DNA from: Candidatus Effluviviaceae Genus V sp.
GTDB lineage: Bacteria; Joyebacterota; Joyebacteria; Joyebacterales; Joyebacteraceae
NCBI GenBank assembly: GCA_014728125.1
Contig: WJMD01000018.1
Location: forward strand, 1 to 40,414
DNA length: 40,414 nucleotides
Direction: 5' to 3'
Position numbers and translations under genes: made by a program. Positions within the stretch are counted from its first letter, which is position 1, and each line of letters opens with the position of its first letter. The notes under the pieces were generated by a model. It was not told the DNA's origin. It searched no databases and saw only the letters and a program-made list of their open reading frames with translations. Shown here in pieces: positions 17,729 through 26,290 of the stretch.

Positions 17729-19131
17729 GCGCTCGCGGCCGCGTCGAGCCTCCTGAGACGCGCGAACTCCCTCAGGAGCATCGCCACGGTGACGGCCGTC
17801 GCGGTCGTGTCGGCGGCCGGGAACGCCCAGAAGATGCCGTCGAGGCCCAGAAAGCGCGGGAGGATGAGCACGAGCGGGATGAGCAGGATGATCTGCCGCG
17901 AGAGCGACAGGAAGACCGCCGGGCCGGCCCGCCCGAACGCCTGGAAGGTGACGGTCCCCATCATCTGGATGCCGATGAGGGGAAAGGCCAGCGAGATGAT
18001 CCGGAGGGCGTCCGCCGTGAGCTCGATAAGCTCGCGGTCGTCGGTGAAAAACCCGACCAGGGGCCTTGCGAAGACGTACAGCACGACGAACGCGCTCGCG
18101 ACGAACACCGTCGAGCGGATGGTCGAGATCCTGAGCGCGAGCTTGGCGAGGTCGAACCGCCTCGCGCCGTAGTTGAATCCCGCCACCGGCTGCAGTCCCT
18201 GGCCGAACCCGATGACCGGCATGAACAGGAAGTGCAGGAGACGGTTGACGATGCCGTATCCGGCGATCGCCATATTGCCGCCGTAGTACGCGAGGCTCCG
18301 GTTCAGAACGACCAGTACGACGCTGCCTGCTGCCATCCGCCCGAAAGACGATGCCCCGACGGCCAGCGTCTCCCGCACGATGCTCCACCTCAGTCTGAGG
18401 TCAGCGAACCCCATCGACAGCCCGCTCCTGCCGGTGGCGAAGTAGAGCGCGAGGAACACCGTCGACGCCGCCTGGGCGATGACGGTCGCGAGCGCGGCGC
18501 CGCGGAGCCCCATGTCGAGCCCGAAGATGAAGATCGGGTCGAGGGCGATGTTGAGGAGCGCGCCGATGAGCATCGAGGTCATTGCGACGCGGGCGCGCCC
18601 CTCGGAACGGACGATGTTGTGATGCGACATCACGTAGCAGCGGAAGACCGTTCCCCACAGGATCACCGAGAGGTAACGCCTCGAGTACGGCAGAAGCTCC
18701 TCGGTCGCACCGAAGAGCGTGAGGACCTGCTCGATGGAGGAGAACCCGACGGCCATGATGGCGCCGGAGATAATGAGAACCAGCGTGAGGACGTTGCCCA
18801 GGGTATTGTGGGCCCGGGCCTCGTTCCCGGCGCCGAGAGCCCTCGAGATGATCGAGGCGCCGCCGACCCCGAGGAGCGTTCCGATCGACATGACCAGGAG
18901 CTGGACGGGGAAGCAGATGGCCAGTCCGCCGATGCCCAGCGGACCGACACCCCGGCCGATGAAGATGGCGTCGACCAGGTTGTAGGTCGCCATGACCACC
19001 ATGCCGATGGTGGCCGGGATCGAGAGACGCCAGAGAAGCGCGCCGATGTCGGTGTCGGAGAGCACGTGGTCCCGCGGGGTGCCGCCGCGGCTTCGAGCCT
19101 CCAGGCCGTCAGACTCGACGTTGCGGCTCAC
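17725..19131 (-). CDS. MATE-family multidrug/cation exporter (MepA-like)
   Basis: The 468-residue protein has about twelve hydrophobic segments in two related halves, as expected for MATE Na+- or H+-coupled antiporters of the inner membrane. Recognisable segments are the N-terminal IPATIGMVVMATYNLVDAIF (TM1) and GVGGASIISRALGAGN (after TM2) and the second-half PVIGFGQGLQPVAGFNYGARR. The start is GTG 19131, with AGGAG 5 nt upstream; this GTG lies one base after the stop of the upstream transporter gene, so translation is almost certainly coupled. It is third in the queF cluster. Whether it moves a queuosine-related compound or an unrelated toxin cannot be decided from sequence. Confidence 0.92.
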   Translation of the reverse strand: MSRNVESDGLEARSRGGTPRDHVLSDTDIGALLWRLSIPATIGMVVMATYNLVDAIFIGRGVGPLGIGGLAICFPVQLLVMSIGTLLGVGGASIISRALGAGNEARAHNTLGNVLTLVLIISGAIMAVGFSSIEQVLTLFGATEELLPYSRRYLSVILWGTVFRCYVMSHHNIVRSEGRARVAMTSMLIGALLNIALDPIFIFGLDMGLRGAALATVIAQAASTVFLALYFATGRSGLSMGFADLRLRWSIVRETLAVGASSFGRMAAGSVVLVVLNRSLAYYGGNMAIAGYGIVNRLLHFLFMPVIGFGQGLQPVAGFNYGARRFDLAKLALRISTIRSTVFVASAFVVLYVFARPLVGFFTDDRELIELTADALRIISLAFPLIGIQMMGTVTFQAFGRAGPAVFLSLSRQIILLIPLVLILPRFLGLDGIFWAFPAADTTATAVTVAMLLREFARLRRLDAAASA

Positions 19132-19132
19132 G

Positions 19133-19882
19133 TCAACTCCTCGCGCCCTTCCACCGCAGCGGGCTCAGGCTCACGCCCTCGTCGAAGTGGTCGACGCCGA
19201 CGAGCCGTTTGAGCCGCGCGACGACGAGGTATGTGGCCGGCGTCGCCGCCGCCTCGATGCCGCACTTGATGAGCCACTGTGCGAGGACGATGCCCCCGAG
19301 GACACTCCACGGCACCGTTCCCGCGAACGCGATCGTTATGAAGATGGCGGAGTCGGCGAGCTGCCCGACGAGGGTCGAGCCGATGGTCCTCACCCACAGG
19401 TGACGCCCCGAGGTCGCCACCTTGAGCCGGGCGAGCACGGCGGCGTTCAGGAACTCGCCCACCAGGTAGGCGACCAGCGAAGCCAGCACGATCCTCGGCG
19501 CGAAACCGAGAACCGCACTGTAGGCGGACTGCGCCTCGCCCGCCGTTCCGAACCCGGCGAGCGTCCAGACCGGGGACGGCGGCACGACGATCGTTGCCCA
19601 CGTCACGGCGACCACGACGACGTTGCATGCGAAACCGATCCAGATGGTCTTCCGGGCGACGGCGTACCCGTAGACCTCGGTGAGGACGTCGCCGAGGATG
19701 TAGCTCAACGGGAAGAGCAGCACGGCCGCGGGAACGGTGAACCCGGCCACCGTGATGAGCTTTGCCGCCACGAAGTTCGAGGCAACGAGCGCGGCGACGA
19801 AAAGCCCGACGAGCACCCTGAGGGCGTCCTCGCCCGGAGCTGTCTCCCCCGCGTGTCGCATCCTGCGCGGCGGCCCCGTCAC
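19133..19882 (-). CDS. yhhQ: Queuosine precursor transporter (YhhQ/VUT family)
   Basis: The 249-residue protein has about six membrane segments and the family pattern of COG1738/YhhQ: FVAALVASNFVAAKLITV near the start, FPLSYILGDVLTEVYGY (about 57-73), LVGEFLNA, and GSTLVGQLADSAIF. Members import the queuosine precursors preQ0 or preQ1. The start is GTG 19882, whose first bases overlap the queF stop (GTGA, 4 nt), so expression is coupled to queF. A downstream in-frame ATG would remove only seven residues. Together with queF it makes a compact salvage unit: import of preQ0, then its reduction. Confidence 0.9.
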   Translation of the reverse strand: MTGPPRRMRHAGETAPGEDALRVLVGLFVAALVASNFVAAKLITVAGFTVPAAVLLFPLSYILGDVLTEVYGYAVARKTIWIGFACNVVVVAVTWATIVVPPSPVWTLAGFGTAGEAQSAYSAVLGFAPRIVLASLVAYLVGEFLNAAVLARLKVATSGRHLWVRTIGSTLVGQLADSAIFITIAFAGTVPWSVLGGIVLAQWLIKCGIEAAATPATYLVVARLKRLVGVDHFDEGVSLSPLRWKGARS

Positions 19883-20328
19883 GAGTCGTCCCCTTCAGGC
19901 CCCGCCGCACCATCCCCTACGGGAAACGCGCCGTACTCCGCCTCGACGGAGATGCCGACGCCGCCCCGGGCGGCGAAGGTGCCGGTGACCCTGCACCATC
20001 GCGGCTCGAGCGCCTCCACAAGGTCGTCGAGCATCGCGTTCACGACGTGCTCGTGGAAGGCCCTCTCGTCGCGGAACGACCAGAGGTAGAGCTTCCACGA
20101 CTTCGACTCGAGAACCCGCTCGTTCGGCGTGTACTCCACGCGGATCTCCGCGAAATCGGGCTGCCCGGTCACGGGGCAGAGGCACGTGAACTCGTCTGTC
20201 TCGAGCGTGACGACGTAGTTGCGCTCGGGGTGGTGATTCGGGAACGTCTCGAGACGGCGCTCCGGACCGGCACGCTCGCCGAGGACGGTCAGCTTCTCGA
20301 GATCGGTTCGCTCCGTGAGCTTGCTCAT
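19879..20328 (-). CDS. queF: NADPH-dependent 7-cyano-7-deazaguanine (preQ0) reductase QueF
   Basis: The 149-residue cytoplasmic enzyme is the short (unimodular) QueF type, which reduces the nitrile of preQ0 to the amine of preQ1 for queuosine synthesis. The catalytic Cys51 and Asp58 lie in FTCLCPVTGQPDFAEI, the QueF signature ESKSWKLYLWSFR spans 74-86, and FHE (91-93) follows. ATG 20328 is preferred over an upstream in-frame ATG at 20361 because GGAGGG lies 5 nt before it. It has its own promoter (20373-20401) and heads the queF-yhhQ-MATE cluster. queC, queD and queE are not in the window, which fits scavenging, although they may lie elsewhere. Confidence 0.95.
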   Translation of the reverse strand: MSKLTERTDLEKLTVLGERAGPERRLETFPNHHPERNYVVTLETDEFTCLCPVTGQPDFAEIRVEYTPNERVLESKSWKLYLWSFRDERAFHEHVVNAMLDDLVEALEPRWCRVTGTFAARGGVGISVEAEYGAFPVGDGAAGPEGDDS

Positions 20329-20349
20329 CGGTTCCCTCCGTGAACGGAC

Positions 20350-20361
20350 GTGGGCGCCCAC
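20350..20361. promoter_or_regulatory. 12-bp perfect palindrome in the queF leader
   Basis: GTGGGCGCCCAC lies between the predicted transcription start and the queF ribosome-binding site. It could be an operator or a leader hairpin. No preQ1 riboswitch fold was recognised. Chance occurrence is possible in GC-rich DNA. Confidence 0.3.
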
Positions 20362-20372
20362 TCGCTCACACG

Positions 20373-20401
20373 AGCTTAGCAGGTGACGGCGGTCCTGTCA
20401 G
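20373..20401 (-). promoter_or_regulatory. Predicted promoter of the queF cluster
   Basis: On the minus strand CTGACA (20401-20396), 17-nt spacer, TAAGCT (20378-20373). It lies in the gap after the TPR gene and 45 nt before the queF ATG. Confidence 0.6.
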
Positions 20402-20489
20402 GCGGGTTCGCTCAGATGGGGTTGCGACGGTCGCGGAGCCGCTGAAGCCGGAGCGTCGAGCGGAGGTACGATCGAGAACGGCGGAGGCC

Positions 20490-21797
20490 TCAGTCGACCA
20501 GCGGCTCGTACTCCCGTGAGCGCTGCTCCTCGATGGCGTGCTCCTCCGCCTCCCGGCGGCGGCGCTGCGCCTCCTTCTGCGCCTCGACCGCCTCGATGGC
20601 GGCCATCAGACGGTCGGCCTTGTCGGCCTGGTCGGGGAAGGTCTGCGCGACCCGGAGCGAGGCGAGCGCGTCCTCGGTGCGCTCCAGCTGGATGGCGCAG
20701 TAGCCCATCATCAGATAGGAGCGCGAGTAGGTGCTGTCGGCGGCCGCCGCGCTCTCGTAGGCTTCGTACGCGGGGGCGTAGTCGCTTCGCATGAAATGGA
20801 GGTCGCCCAGCAGCGACCAGAGCCGCGCCGTCGGGTCCTTCTCGATGGCGAGCTCGAGTGCCGCCTCGGCCTCGCGGAACTGATACGACGCCAGATGCGC
20901 CGAGGCGAGGCGCTCGAGCTCGTCGGTCGTCGCGCTGTCACCCATCGCCTCTTCGTACGTGTCTCCGGCCATGGCCGGAACACCGATCGCCAGGAAGATG
21001 TCGCCGAGCTGCATCCGCTGCCGGCTTGTGAGCGGATCGAGGTAGTCGGAGACCATGAGCGCGACCGCCGCGTTCTCGTAGTCCCCGGCGCGCACATGAT
21101 ACTGGAAGGCGACCTCCCAGGGCTCGGGCTCGCTCCCGAAGCCCGCGAGCATCTCGTCGAGCGCGGCCGAGCCCTTCTCGACCTCCTCAAGCTCAAGGTA
21201 GGCCATGACGAGCGCCCGGTGCCACTCGAGCGTCGGCTCGCCGTGTTCCCCGGAGACAAGTTCCTCGAGGATCGGGATCGCCTCCTCGGAGCGCTCACTC
21301 ATGACGAGCGACGCGGCGCGATAGAAGAGCACGCTTGGTTGCCTGAGCTCGCTTCGCGCGTAGCCCTCCTCGAGCGCCGCGGCGGCCAGCTCGTAGCGGC
21401 CGAGGTTGTAGGCCAGCTCCCCGAGGCTGATCCACGCCTGAGCGTAGCGCGGCTCGAGCTCGGTGGTCCGCCGGTAGTCCTCGAGCGCCCGCTCGGTGTC
21501 ACCGGCCAGCGCGTGGCTGACGGCCGAATGGAACCTGACGAGGTAGTGGTCGCGGTCCGGGTTCTCGGCGACGAACTCGCGGAGGAGCGACGCCGCGTCG
21601 TCGACGTTTCCCTCGTCGCGGAGCGTCTGCGCCTCAAAGAGAACGAGCCGCGTGTCCGCCGGGAGATCTGAGAAGTCCTCGATCGGGCGCTCGGCATCGT
21701 CCTGTGCGAAAAGCGGCGACGCTCCGGTGAGCAGCAGCGCGAGCGCGGCACAGAGGAGGACACGGGGTGTCGGCGGGTGGGACGTCTGCATGGTCAC
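20490..21797 (-). CDS. TPR-repeat protein of the TonB operon
   Basis: The 435-residue protein has a signal peptide (hydrophobic core LLCAALALLLTGA, then FAQ) and at least eight tetratricopeptide-like helical pairs, the clearest being about 110-150 (YAQAWISLGELAYNLGRYELAAAALEEGY) and 310-350. The C-terminus is a charged coiled-coil stretch (AQKEAQRRRREAEEHAIEEQ). Periplasmic location is inferred. GTG 21797 lies one base after the tonB stop; ATG 21791 is an in-frame alternative. In Vibrio TonB2 clusters a TPR protein occupies the same last place, so a scaffolding or TonB-partner role is likely but not shown here. Confidence 0.85.
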   Translation of the reverse strand: MTMQTSHPPTPRVLLCAALALLLTGASPLFAQDDAERPIEDFSDLPADTRLVLFEAQTLRDEGNVDDAASLLREFVAENPDRDHYLVRFHSAVSHALAGDTERALEDYRRTTELEPRYAQAWISLGELAYNLGRYELAAAALEEGYARSELRQPSVLFYRAASLVMSERSEEAIPILEELVSGEHGEPTLEWHRALVMAYLELEEVEKGSAALDEMLAGFGSEPEPWEVAFQYHVRAGDYENAAVALMVSDYLDPLTSRQRMQLGDIFLAIGVPAMAGDTYEEAMGDSATTDELERLASAHLASYQFREAEAALELAIEKDPTARLWSLLGDLHFMRSDYAPAYEAYESAAAADSTYSRSYLMMGYCAIQLERTEDALASLRVAQTFPDQADKADRLMAAIEAVEAQKEAQRRRREAEEHAIEEQRSREYEPLVD

Positions 21798-21798
21798 G

Positions 21799-22416
21799 TC
21801 AGTCCAGGTTGAAGCGGATCGTGGTCACGACCCACGCGGTGACGGACTTTCCCTGCACCTCGCCCGGCCGGAAGGTCCACTGCGGCAGCGCGCGGCGCAC
21901 GGCGTCCTCGAAGATGCCCTTCGGCCTGGCGTCGAGGATCTCGACGCGCGCGACGGTGCCCTCGGTGGTCACGAGCATCTTGACCTGCACCGCGCCCTCG
22001 GTGCCGCGCTCTCGGGCCGCGTAGGGGTAGGCCGGGGGCACGCGCACGATCGGCTGCGGGGCCGAGTCGAGCTCGTACGACTCGAAGACGAAGTCATCCG
22101 GCGAACCGGTTCCGCCCATCTGCCCGAGGTTGACCCCGACACCGAGGTCGAACTCGCCGGGCGGACCGAGCTCGGGCTGGATGACGTCCGGCAGGAAGTC
22201 GAGCTTCTCCTGCTGCCGGGGTTTCTCCGGCTCCCGAATCTGCTCCTGCTGCGGCAGCGACGGCGCCTCGAGCTTGACGAGGCTCACGCCGATCGGGTTC
22301 GTGATGTCCTGCGGAACCTCGCGTTCCTGGAGCAGGAACGCGGCGAACGCGAAGATCAGCAGGTTGATACCGACCGCGGCGGGCGCGGCCCACTTGAGCC
22401 GGCGGGCGACCGCCAT
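21799..22416 (-). CDS. tonB: TonB energy-transducer protein (short TonB2-like)
   Basis: The 205-residue protein has one N-terminal membrane anchor (about 10-30), a short Pro/Gln/Glu-rich linker with repeats such as REPEKPRQQEK, and a TonB C-terminal domain (about 130-205) with the familiar pattern YPYAARERGTEGAVQVKM, then RRALPQWTFRPG. It would span the periplasm and pass inner-membrane proton energy to outer-membrane receptors. ATG 22416 shares a base with the exbD stop (TGATG), so translation is coupled. The short linker resembles TonB2 rather than E. coli TonB. A candidate receptor lies across the divergent region at 26352. Confidence 0.92.
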   Translation of the reverse strand: MAVARRLKWAAPAAVGINLLIFAFAAFLLQEREVPQDITNPIGVSLVKLEAPSLPQQEQIREPEKPRQQEKLDFLPDVIQPELGPPGEFDLGVGVNLGQMGGTGSPDDFVFESYELDSAPQPIVRVPPAYPYAARERGTEGAVQVKMLVTTEGTVARVEILDARPKGIFEDAVRRALPQWTFRPGEVQGKSVTAWVVTTIRFNLD

Positions 22417-22835
22417 CAGGACGCTTCTCCCCGCTTGGCAGCGAGGCTGACGGACTTGGCGCCGGCGAGACGGCACTGGTCCATGACCGTGATGACGGCC
22501 CCGGTCTCACTGCGCTTGTCAGCGACGACCACCACGCCGCTCTCCGGATCTTCTGCAAGCGCCCGCTCGATCTGGGCCCGGACGCTCCTGACGTCGATCC
22601 TCTTGCCCTCGAAGTAGACATCGCCCTCCGGCGTCACGCCGATCATGATGTTGGCGTGCTCCTGGAGCTCGGCCGTCGAGGCCGTCGCCTTCTGGACATC
22701 GATGCCGGCTTCCTTCACGAAGCTCGTGGTGACGGCGAAGAAGATGAGGAGCAGAAAGACCATGTCGATGAGAGGACCCATCGAGATGTCGACGCTCTTG
22801 TTGCCGCCCCGGAGGCTGTTCCGCACGTTGATCAT
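22416..22835 (-). CDS. exbD: ExbD/TolR biopolymer transport protein
   Basis: The 139-residue protein has a single membrane segment with the conserved proton-path aspartate (Asp24 in GPLIDMVFLLLIFF), followed by a periplasmic domain with the pattern EGKRIDVRSVRAQIERAL and GVVVVADKRSETGAVITVMD. It forms the motor with ExbB and TonB. ATG 22835 overlaps the exbB stop (ATGA); a longer in-frame extension to 22958 would be an Arg-rich stretch overlapping exbB and is rejected. Confidence 0.93.
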   Translation of the reverse strand: MINVRNSLRGGNKSVDISMGPLIDMVFLLLIFFAVTTSFVKEAGIDVQKATASTAELQEHANIMIGVTPEGDVYFEGKRIDVRSVRAQIERALAEDPESGVVVVADKRSETGAVITVMDQCRLAGAKSVSLAAKRGEAS

Positions 22836-23560
22836 GCGCCTTCCCCGCCCTCCGAGTAGGCGCCGGCGAGCGCGGGCACGGCCGTAAGCTCGGGTCGTCT
22901 CTCCGGCTCGCGGGCCGTGCAGACGTTCCCGAACCTGCGGACGTCGTGGTCGGCGCATCGTCTCCGTCTGATGATGCGCGACAGGATCGTCACGTCCTCC
23001 TCGAGCTGCGTTCTGAGCCGCGCGGCCTGGACGAGCAGCATGCCGGACAGCATCAGGCCCGGCACCGCGATCAGAAGCCCCGTCTCCGTGGTGATGAGCG
23101 CGATCGAGATGCCGTTGGCCATCGCGCCGGCGTTGCCGGTACCGAAGAGGGCGATGACCTGGAACGTCTCGATCATGCCGAGCACCGTACCGAGAAGTCC
23201 CATGAGCGGAGCGATCGAAACCAGCACCGTGATCATCGACAGGAAGCGACCGATTGACGGCTGCTGACGCATCGCCGACTCCTTAAGGACGCTGACGTCG
23301 ATCTTCGCGACGCCGCTTCGGTGCTCGAGGAAGTCCCGTACGAGCCGCGCGCGGAGGCCCTCACCGCCGGTCGGCGTCCCCTGGTTCCGAACGGCATCGA
23401 TCGCCTGGTCGATGGTGATGTCGTTCCGCCTGAGCGCGCGGAGAACGCTGAGACGCTCCAGCATGAACGTCCAGAGGATGATCGATGCGATCGAGAGCGG
23501 GATCATGACCCAGCCGCCCTGCAGGATGTACTCGTATGTCCTTGTGACAAGATGTTCCAT
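22832..23560 (-). CDS. exbB: ExbB/TolQ/MotA proton-channel protein
   Basis: The 242-residue protein has three membrane segments in the MotA/TolQ/ExbB arrangement: one near residues 15-33, and a pair around SMITVLVSIAPLMGLLGTVLGMIETF and TTETGLLIAVPGLMLSGMLL. These build the inner-membrane proton channel with ExbD. The C-terminal 50 residues are Arg/Glu-rich and lie beyond the usual family end. ATG 23560 shares one base with the upstream stop (TGATG), so translation is coupled. This is the second of two MotA/TolQ/ExbB genes in the operon, as in Vibrio TonB2 systems. Confidence 0.92.
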   Translation of the reverse strand: MEHLVTRTYEYILQGGWVMIPLSIASIILWTFMLERLSVLRALRRNDITIDQAIDAVRNQGTPTGGEGLRARLVRDFLEHRSGVAKIDVSVLKESAMRQQPSIGRFLSMITVLVSIAPLMGLLGTVLGMIETFQVIALFGTGNAGAMANGISIALITTETGLLIAVPGLMLSGMLLVQAARLRTQLEEDVTILSRIIRRRRCADHDVRRFGNVCTAREPERRPELTAVPALAGAYSEGGEGA

Positions 23561-25062
23561 CAGTTGGCCGTCCCTTCCTGGAGCCTGCCGACGACCTTCG
23601 CCACGAGCCTGTCCATCAACGTCTCACTGTCGAGCGAGGCATCCCCGGTAGCCTCGCCGCTCCGGACACGCTGCTTGAGAATGACGTTCGAAAGATGGAC
23701 CGCCTTCTCCTCCATCTCCCCGACAATGGCGTTCGCGCGCCTCGACAGGAACGTGTGAAAGAGCATGATCGGAATGGCCACGGCGAGACCGAGCTCGGTC
23801 GTCACCAGCGCCTCACTGATGCCGGCCGACATGAGCCTCGGATCGCCCGTACCGTAGAGCGTGATAACGCGGAACGTCTCGATCATGCCGGTCACCGTGC
23901 CGAGGAGACCGAGGAGCGGTGCGACCGCGCCGAAGACGGCCAGCACGGAGAGCCCGCGCTCGACGCGCGGCATCTCGCGCAGGATCGCTTCCTGCATCAC
24001 GCTCTCGAGCGTCTCGCGGTCCTCATCCCGCGCGGAGAGACCGTCGGCGATCACCTCGACGACGGGCATCTTCCGGTGCTCGTACCGCCTCACCACGGCC
24101 TCGGCGCCCTCCCAGTCGCCCCGCGCCGCGAGGCCCGTCACCTCACCCATGACCTTGTCGGTGTTCCCGTGGACCTTCTGGAGGAACTGGAACTTGTAGA
24201 TGATGAGAGCCACGGCGACGAGGCCGATGGCGAGGATCGGGAAGATGATCGGTCCGCCCTGGGCGATGTGCTCCCAGAACCCGACCTGCTGGGTGATCTG
24301 ACGGAGGGCCGCGCCGCCGGAGATGTCGACCGGCACGGTCGCGGACTCGCCGTTCATGTAGCCGCGGATCAGACGCGCCATACGGTTCGGCGGGAGAGCC
24401 GACAGCGCGAAGAGCTTCTGCTCGGCGGGAGTGTAGGTCAGGAATCCGACCTCCCCTCCCTCCTCCGTGCGGTAGAGGGCGGTGAACGGGCCGATCGTCA
24501 TGATGTCGCCCGTCTGCTCCTCCCCGTCGCGGCCGACGAAGAGCCCCTCACGCATGCCGACCTGTCCGGACATCTCGATCTCGGTGAAGAGCGCGTAGGC
24601 CATGCCCTTGACATCCTCGATGTCCGGGAAGTAGCCCTGGGCCAGCACCTGCTCGGCGACGTCGATCCGCTCGGGCCTGAGCGCGGTCAGCGGGGACTGC
24701 TCGAGGATGGCCTTGAGGTCGCGGGCCGCCAGACGGATGTTGCCGGAGATCTCCTTGTACTGAAGTCGCTCACGCTCCCACTTGTCTGCCAGCCTCTCGT
24801 GCCGCGTCTCGAGCCGGGCGACCGTCGTCTCGAGACCGGAGAGCTCCGCGTCGAGCTCACGCTCCTGCGCCTCGAGTTCCTGGACCTCGGCCAGCAGCGC
24901 TTCGCGGTCGTTAAGAATGGTCTCCTCGGAGGCCCTGGCCCGCTCGAGCGCGGCCTGACGGTCTTCCTCGGCCTTCCTGAACGCCTCCCGCACGTCCTGT
25001 GCGCCGGCCGTTCCGGCCACCAGAATCGCCGCGACCGCTGTCAGGATCATCAGCTTCTTCAT
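23560..25062 (-). CDS. TtpC-like ExbB/TolQ protein with periplasmic coiled-coil N-terminus
   Basis: The 500-residue protein has a signal peptide (MKKLMILTAVAAILVAGTAGA), a long predicted coiled coil (about 25-125, rich in Glu/Arg/Ala heptads), a globular region, and then the three-helix MotA/TolQ/ExbB domain (about 270-470) with VERGLSVLAVFGAVAPLLGL and TELGLAVAIPIMLF. This matches TtpC, the extra ExbB-like component of Vibrio TonB2 systems that is needed for energy transfer to some receptors. GGAGGG lies 7 nt before ATG 25062, and that ATG overlaps the DUF3450 stop (ATGA). The fusion of coiled coil and channel suggests that it bridges periplasm and motor; this is inferred from the known family. 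Confidence 0.9.
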   Translation of the reverse strand: MKKLMILTAVAAILVAGTAGAQDVREAFRKAEEDRQAALERARASEETILNDREALLAEVQELEAQERELDAELSGLETTVARLETRHERLADKWERERLQYKEISGNIRLAARDLKAILEQSPLTALRPERIDVAEQVLAQGYFPDIEDVKGMAYALFTEIEMSGQVGMREGLFVGRDGEEQTGDIMTIGPFTALYRTEEGGEVGFLTYTPAEQKLFALSALPPNRMARLIRGYMNGESATVPVDISGGAALRQITQQVGFWEHIAQGGPIIFPILAIGLVAVALIIYKFQFLQKVHGNTDKVMGEVTGLAARGDWEGAEAVVRRYEHRKMPVVEVIADGLSARDEDRETLESVMQEAILREMPRVERGLSVLAVFGAVAPLLGLLGTVTGMIETFRVITLYGTGDPRLMSAGISEALVTTELGLAVAIPIMLFHTFLSRRANAIVGEMEEKAVHLSNVILKQRVRSGEATGDASLDSETLMDRLVAKVVGRLQEGTAN

Positions 25063-25814
25063 GACTGCACCCTCCCGAGCGGCAGTGCTATCAGCTCGAT
25101 CGGACGCATGTTCGTGGCCATCTCGATCGTCTCCCTGATGGCGGAGTCGTACTTCCTTTCGAGCTCGACCCACTTCCGGGTGGCCGGATCGAACGTTCCC
25201 GAGCGCTCACCGTCGGGTGTCCGCCAGAAGAGCGAGACCCGGCCGACCTTGAGCACATCGGCAAAGACGGGCTCCCCGTCGACCTCCACCTCGGTCCGGT
25301 TGACCTCGACGGTGCTCCCGTACTCGGCCTCGATGCGCAGAGCCTCGAAGAGCAGTCGGACCTTCTCCGCGCCCGTTACGTCCGGCTTGGCAAGCATGTC
25401 CCGGAGATGGGTGATGCGCCGCTCGCGCTCCTGCGGAAGGAAGGGAAGGTCGCGCTCGACGAAGCTCTCGAACCGCGTCATGATGACGTTCATCGTGTCC
25501 TGGAGACTCGACTGGAGAAGGTGCGCCTCGTTCAGACGCTTCGTCAGCTCTCCTATGCTCTCCTCGAGCGCGGCCTGCTTCTTTCTCTCGACGACGATGC
25601 GCTCGCCCAGGTAGCGGACGTTCGCCTTGGCGGTCCTGTACCGCGCCTCGAGCTCCGCCTGCTCCGACGCCCAGGCGTCGCGCTCGCTCTGCGTCTGCTG
25701 CTCGATCCGGACAGTCTCCCCGGCCGTCTCACTGAGATCGCCGGAGTCCGACTGCGCCCACAGAAGCGTCGCCGTCAGCACCACGAGCAGGGCGATGATC
25801 GCGAGCCTGCCCAT
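25059..25814 (-). CDS. DUF3450 family periplasmic protein, first gene of the TonB2-like operon
   Basis: The 251-residue protein has a signal peptide (MGRLAIIALLVVLTATLLWAQ), a coiled-coil region (about 30-110, ETVRIEQQTQSERDAWASEQ onward) and a C-terminal domain ending in DSAIRETIEMATNMRPIELI, typical of DUF3450. Such proteins head TtpC-ExbB-ExbD-TonB-TPR clusters (Vibrio VC1548 position). The molecular role is unknown. ATG 25814 has GGAGGGAGG just upstream and is preferred over an in-frame extension to 25961, which would overlap the promoter. Translation of the next gene is coupled by a 4-nt overlap. Confidence 0.88.
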   Translation of the reverse strand: MGRLAIIALLVVLTATLLWAQSDSGDLSETAGETVRIEQQTQSERDAWASEQAELEARYRTAKANVRYLGERIVVERKKQAALEESIGELTKRLNEAHLLQSSLQDTMNVIMTRFESFVERDLPFLPQERERRITHLRDMLAKPDVTGAEKVRLLFEALRIEAEYGSTVEVNRTEVEVDGEPVFADVLKVGRVSLFWRTPDGERSGTFDPATRKWVELERKYDSAIRETIEMATNMRPIELIALPLGRVQS

Positions 25815-25932
25815 CCGTCCTCCCTCCTGAAGAAGTCTCCCCGACGCCCGCCGTGACCGGCGGCTCCGGTGCGCTTCCAGGTACCGCATGCGCGGCCCGT
25901 CGTTCGAACCCATTCTGTGCAAGGGGTACACA

Positions 25933-25961
25933 AGGCTAAGCGCACCCTCCCGGCCCCTCAA
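25933..25961 (-). promoter_or_regulatory. Predicted promoter of the DUF3450-TonB-TPR operon
   Basis: On the minus strand TTGAGG (25961-25956), 17-nt spacer, TAGCCT (25938-25933). The leader would be about 110 nt. It reads all six genes down to 20490. Confidence 0.6.
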
Positions 25962-26042
25962 GTTAGGTTTCTGTGAGCTTGCCGAACGAGGGCTTCGTGT
26001 GCCCGCCGTCGCTCCGAAACACCGTTCGCCCGTCCGAAGACG

Positions 26043-26090
26043 AATTCCTCACGCCGCCCTAAGAATTCACAAACACATGGGACGTAGACT
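26043..26090 (+). repeat. Direct repeat copy 1 upstream of the TonB-dependent receptor
   Basis: Aligned without gaps, 34 of 48 bases match copy 2, including 21 of 23 in the core 26044-26066 (ATTCCTCACG start, AGAAT end). The 3' end is TAGACT (26085-26090), a -10-like box. Confidence 0.65.
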
Positions 26091-26290
26091 CCGCTCCCGC
26101 TGAGATACGGAGGACTCGTGCAGCGGGGCGGAGACGGAGGGGACCGACGATTCTGCGGTCCCGGAGGTGGAGAGCGACAAGGAGGAACGTCGCGACGGGT
26201 TCCGGGTGTCGCGCGACTCCGGCGGACGATCGACCGGAGACGCCGCTTTGGGGGAAGCAGGCAACACCTGAACCGCACAACAGCGTCACC

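Noticed and set aside
20329-20372. preQ1 riboswitch before queF
   Set aside because: The leader is only about 40 nt and shows a palindrome, not the C-rich stem and A-rich tail of preQ1 folds.
23695-25614. Plus-strand frame (639 codons) opposite TtpC and DUF3450
   Set aside because: It is antisense to a coupled operon, with Arg/His/Leu-rich composition and no start signal.
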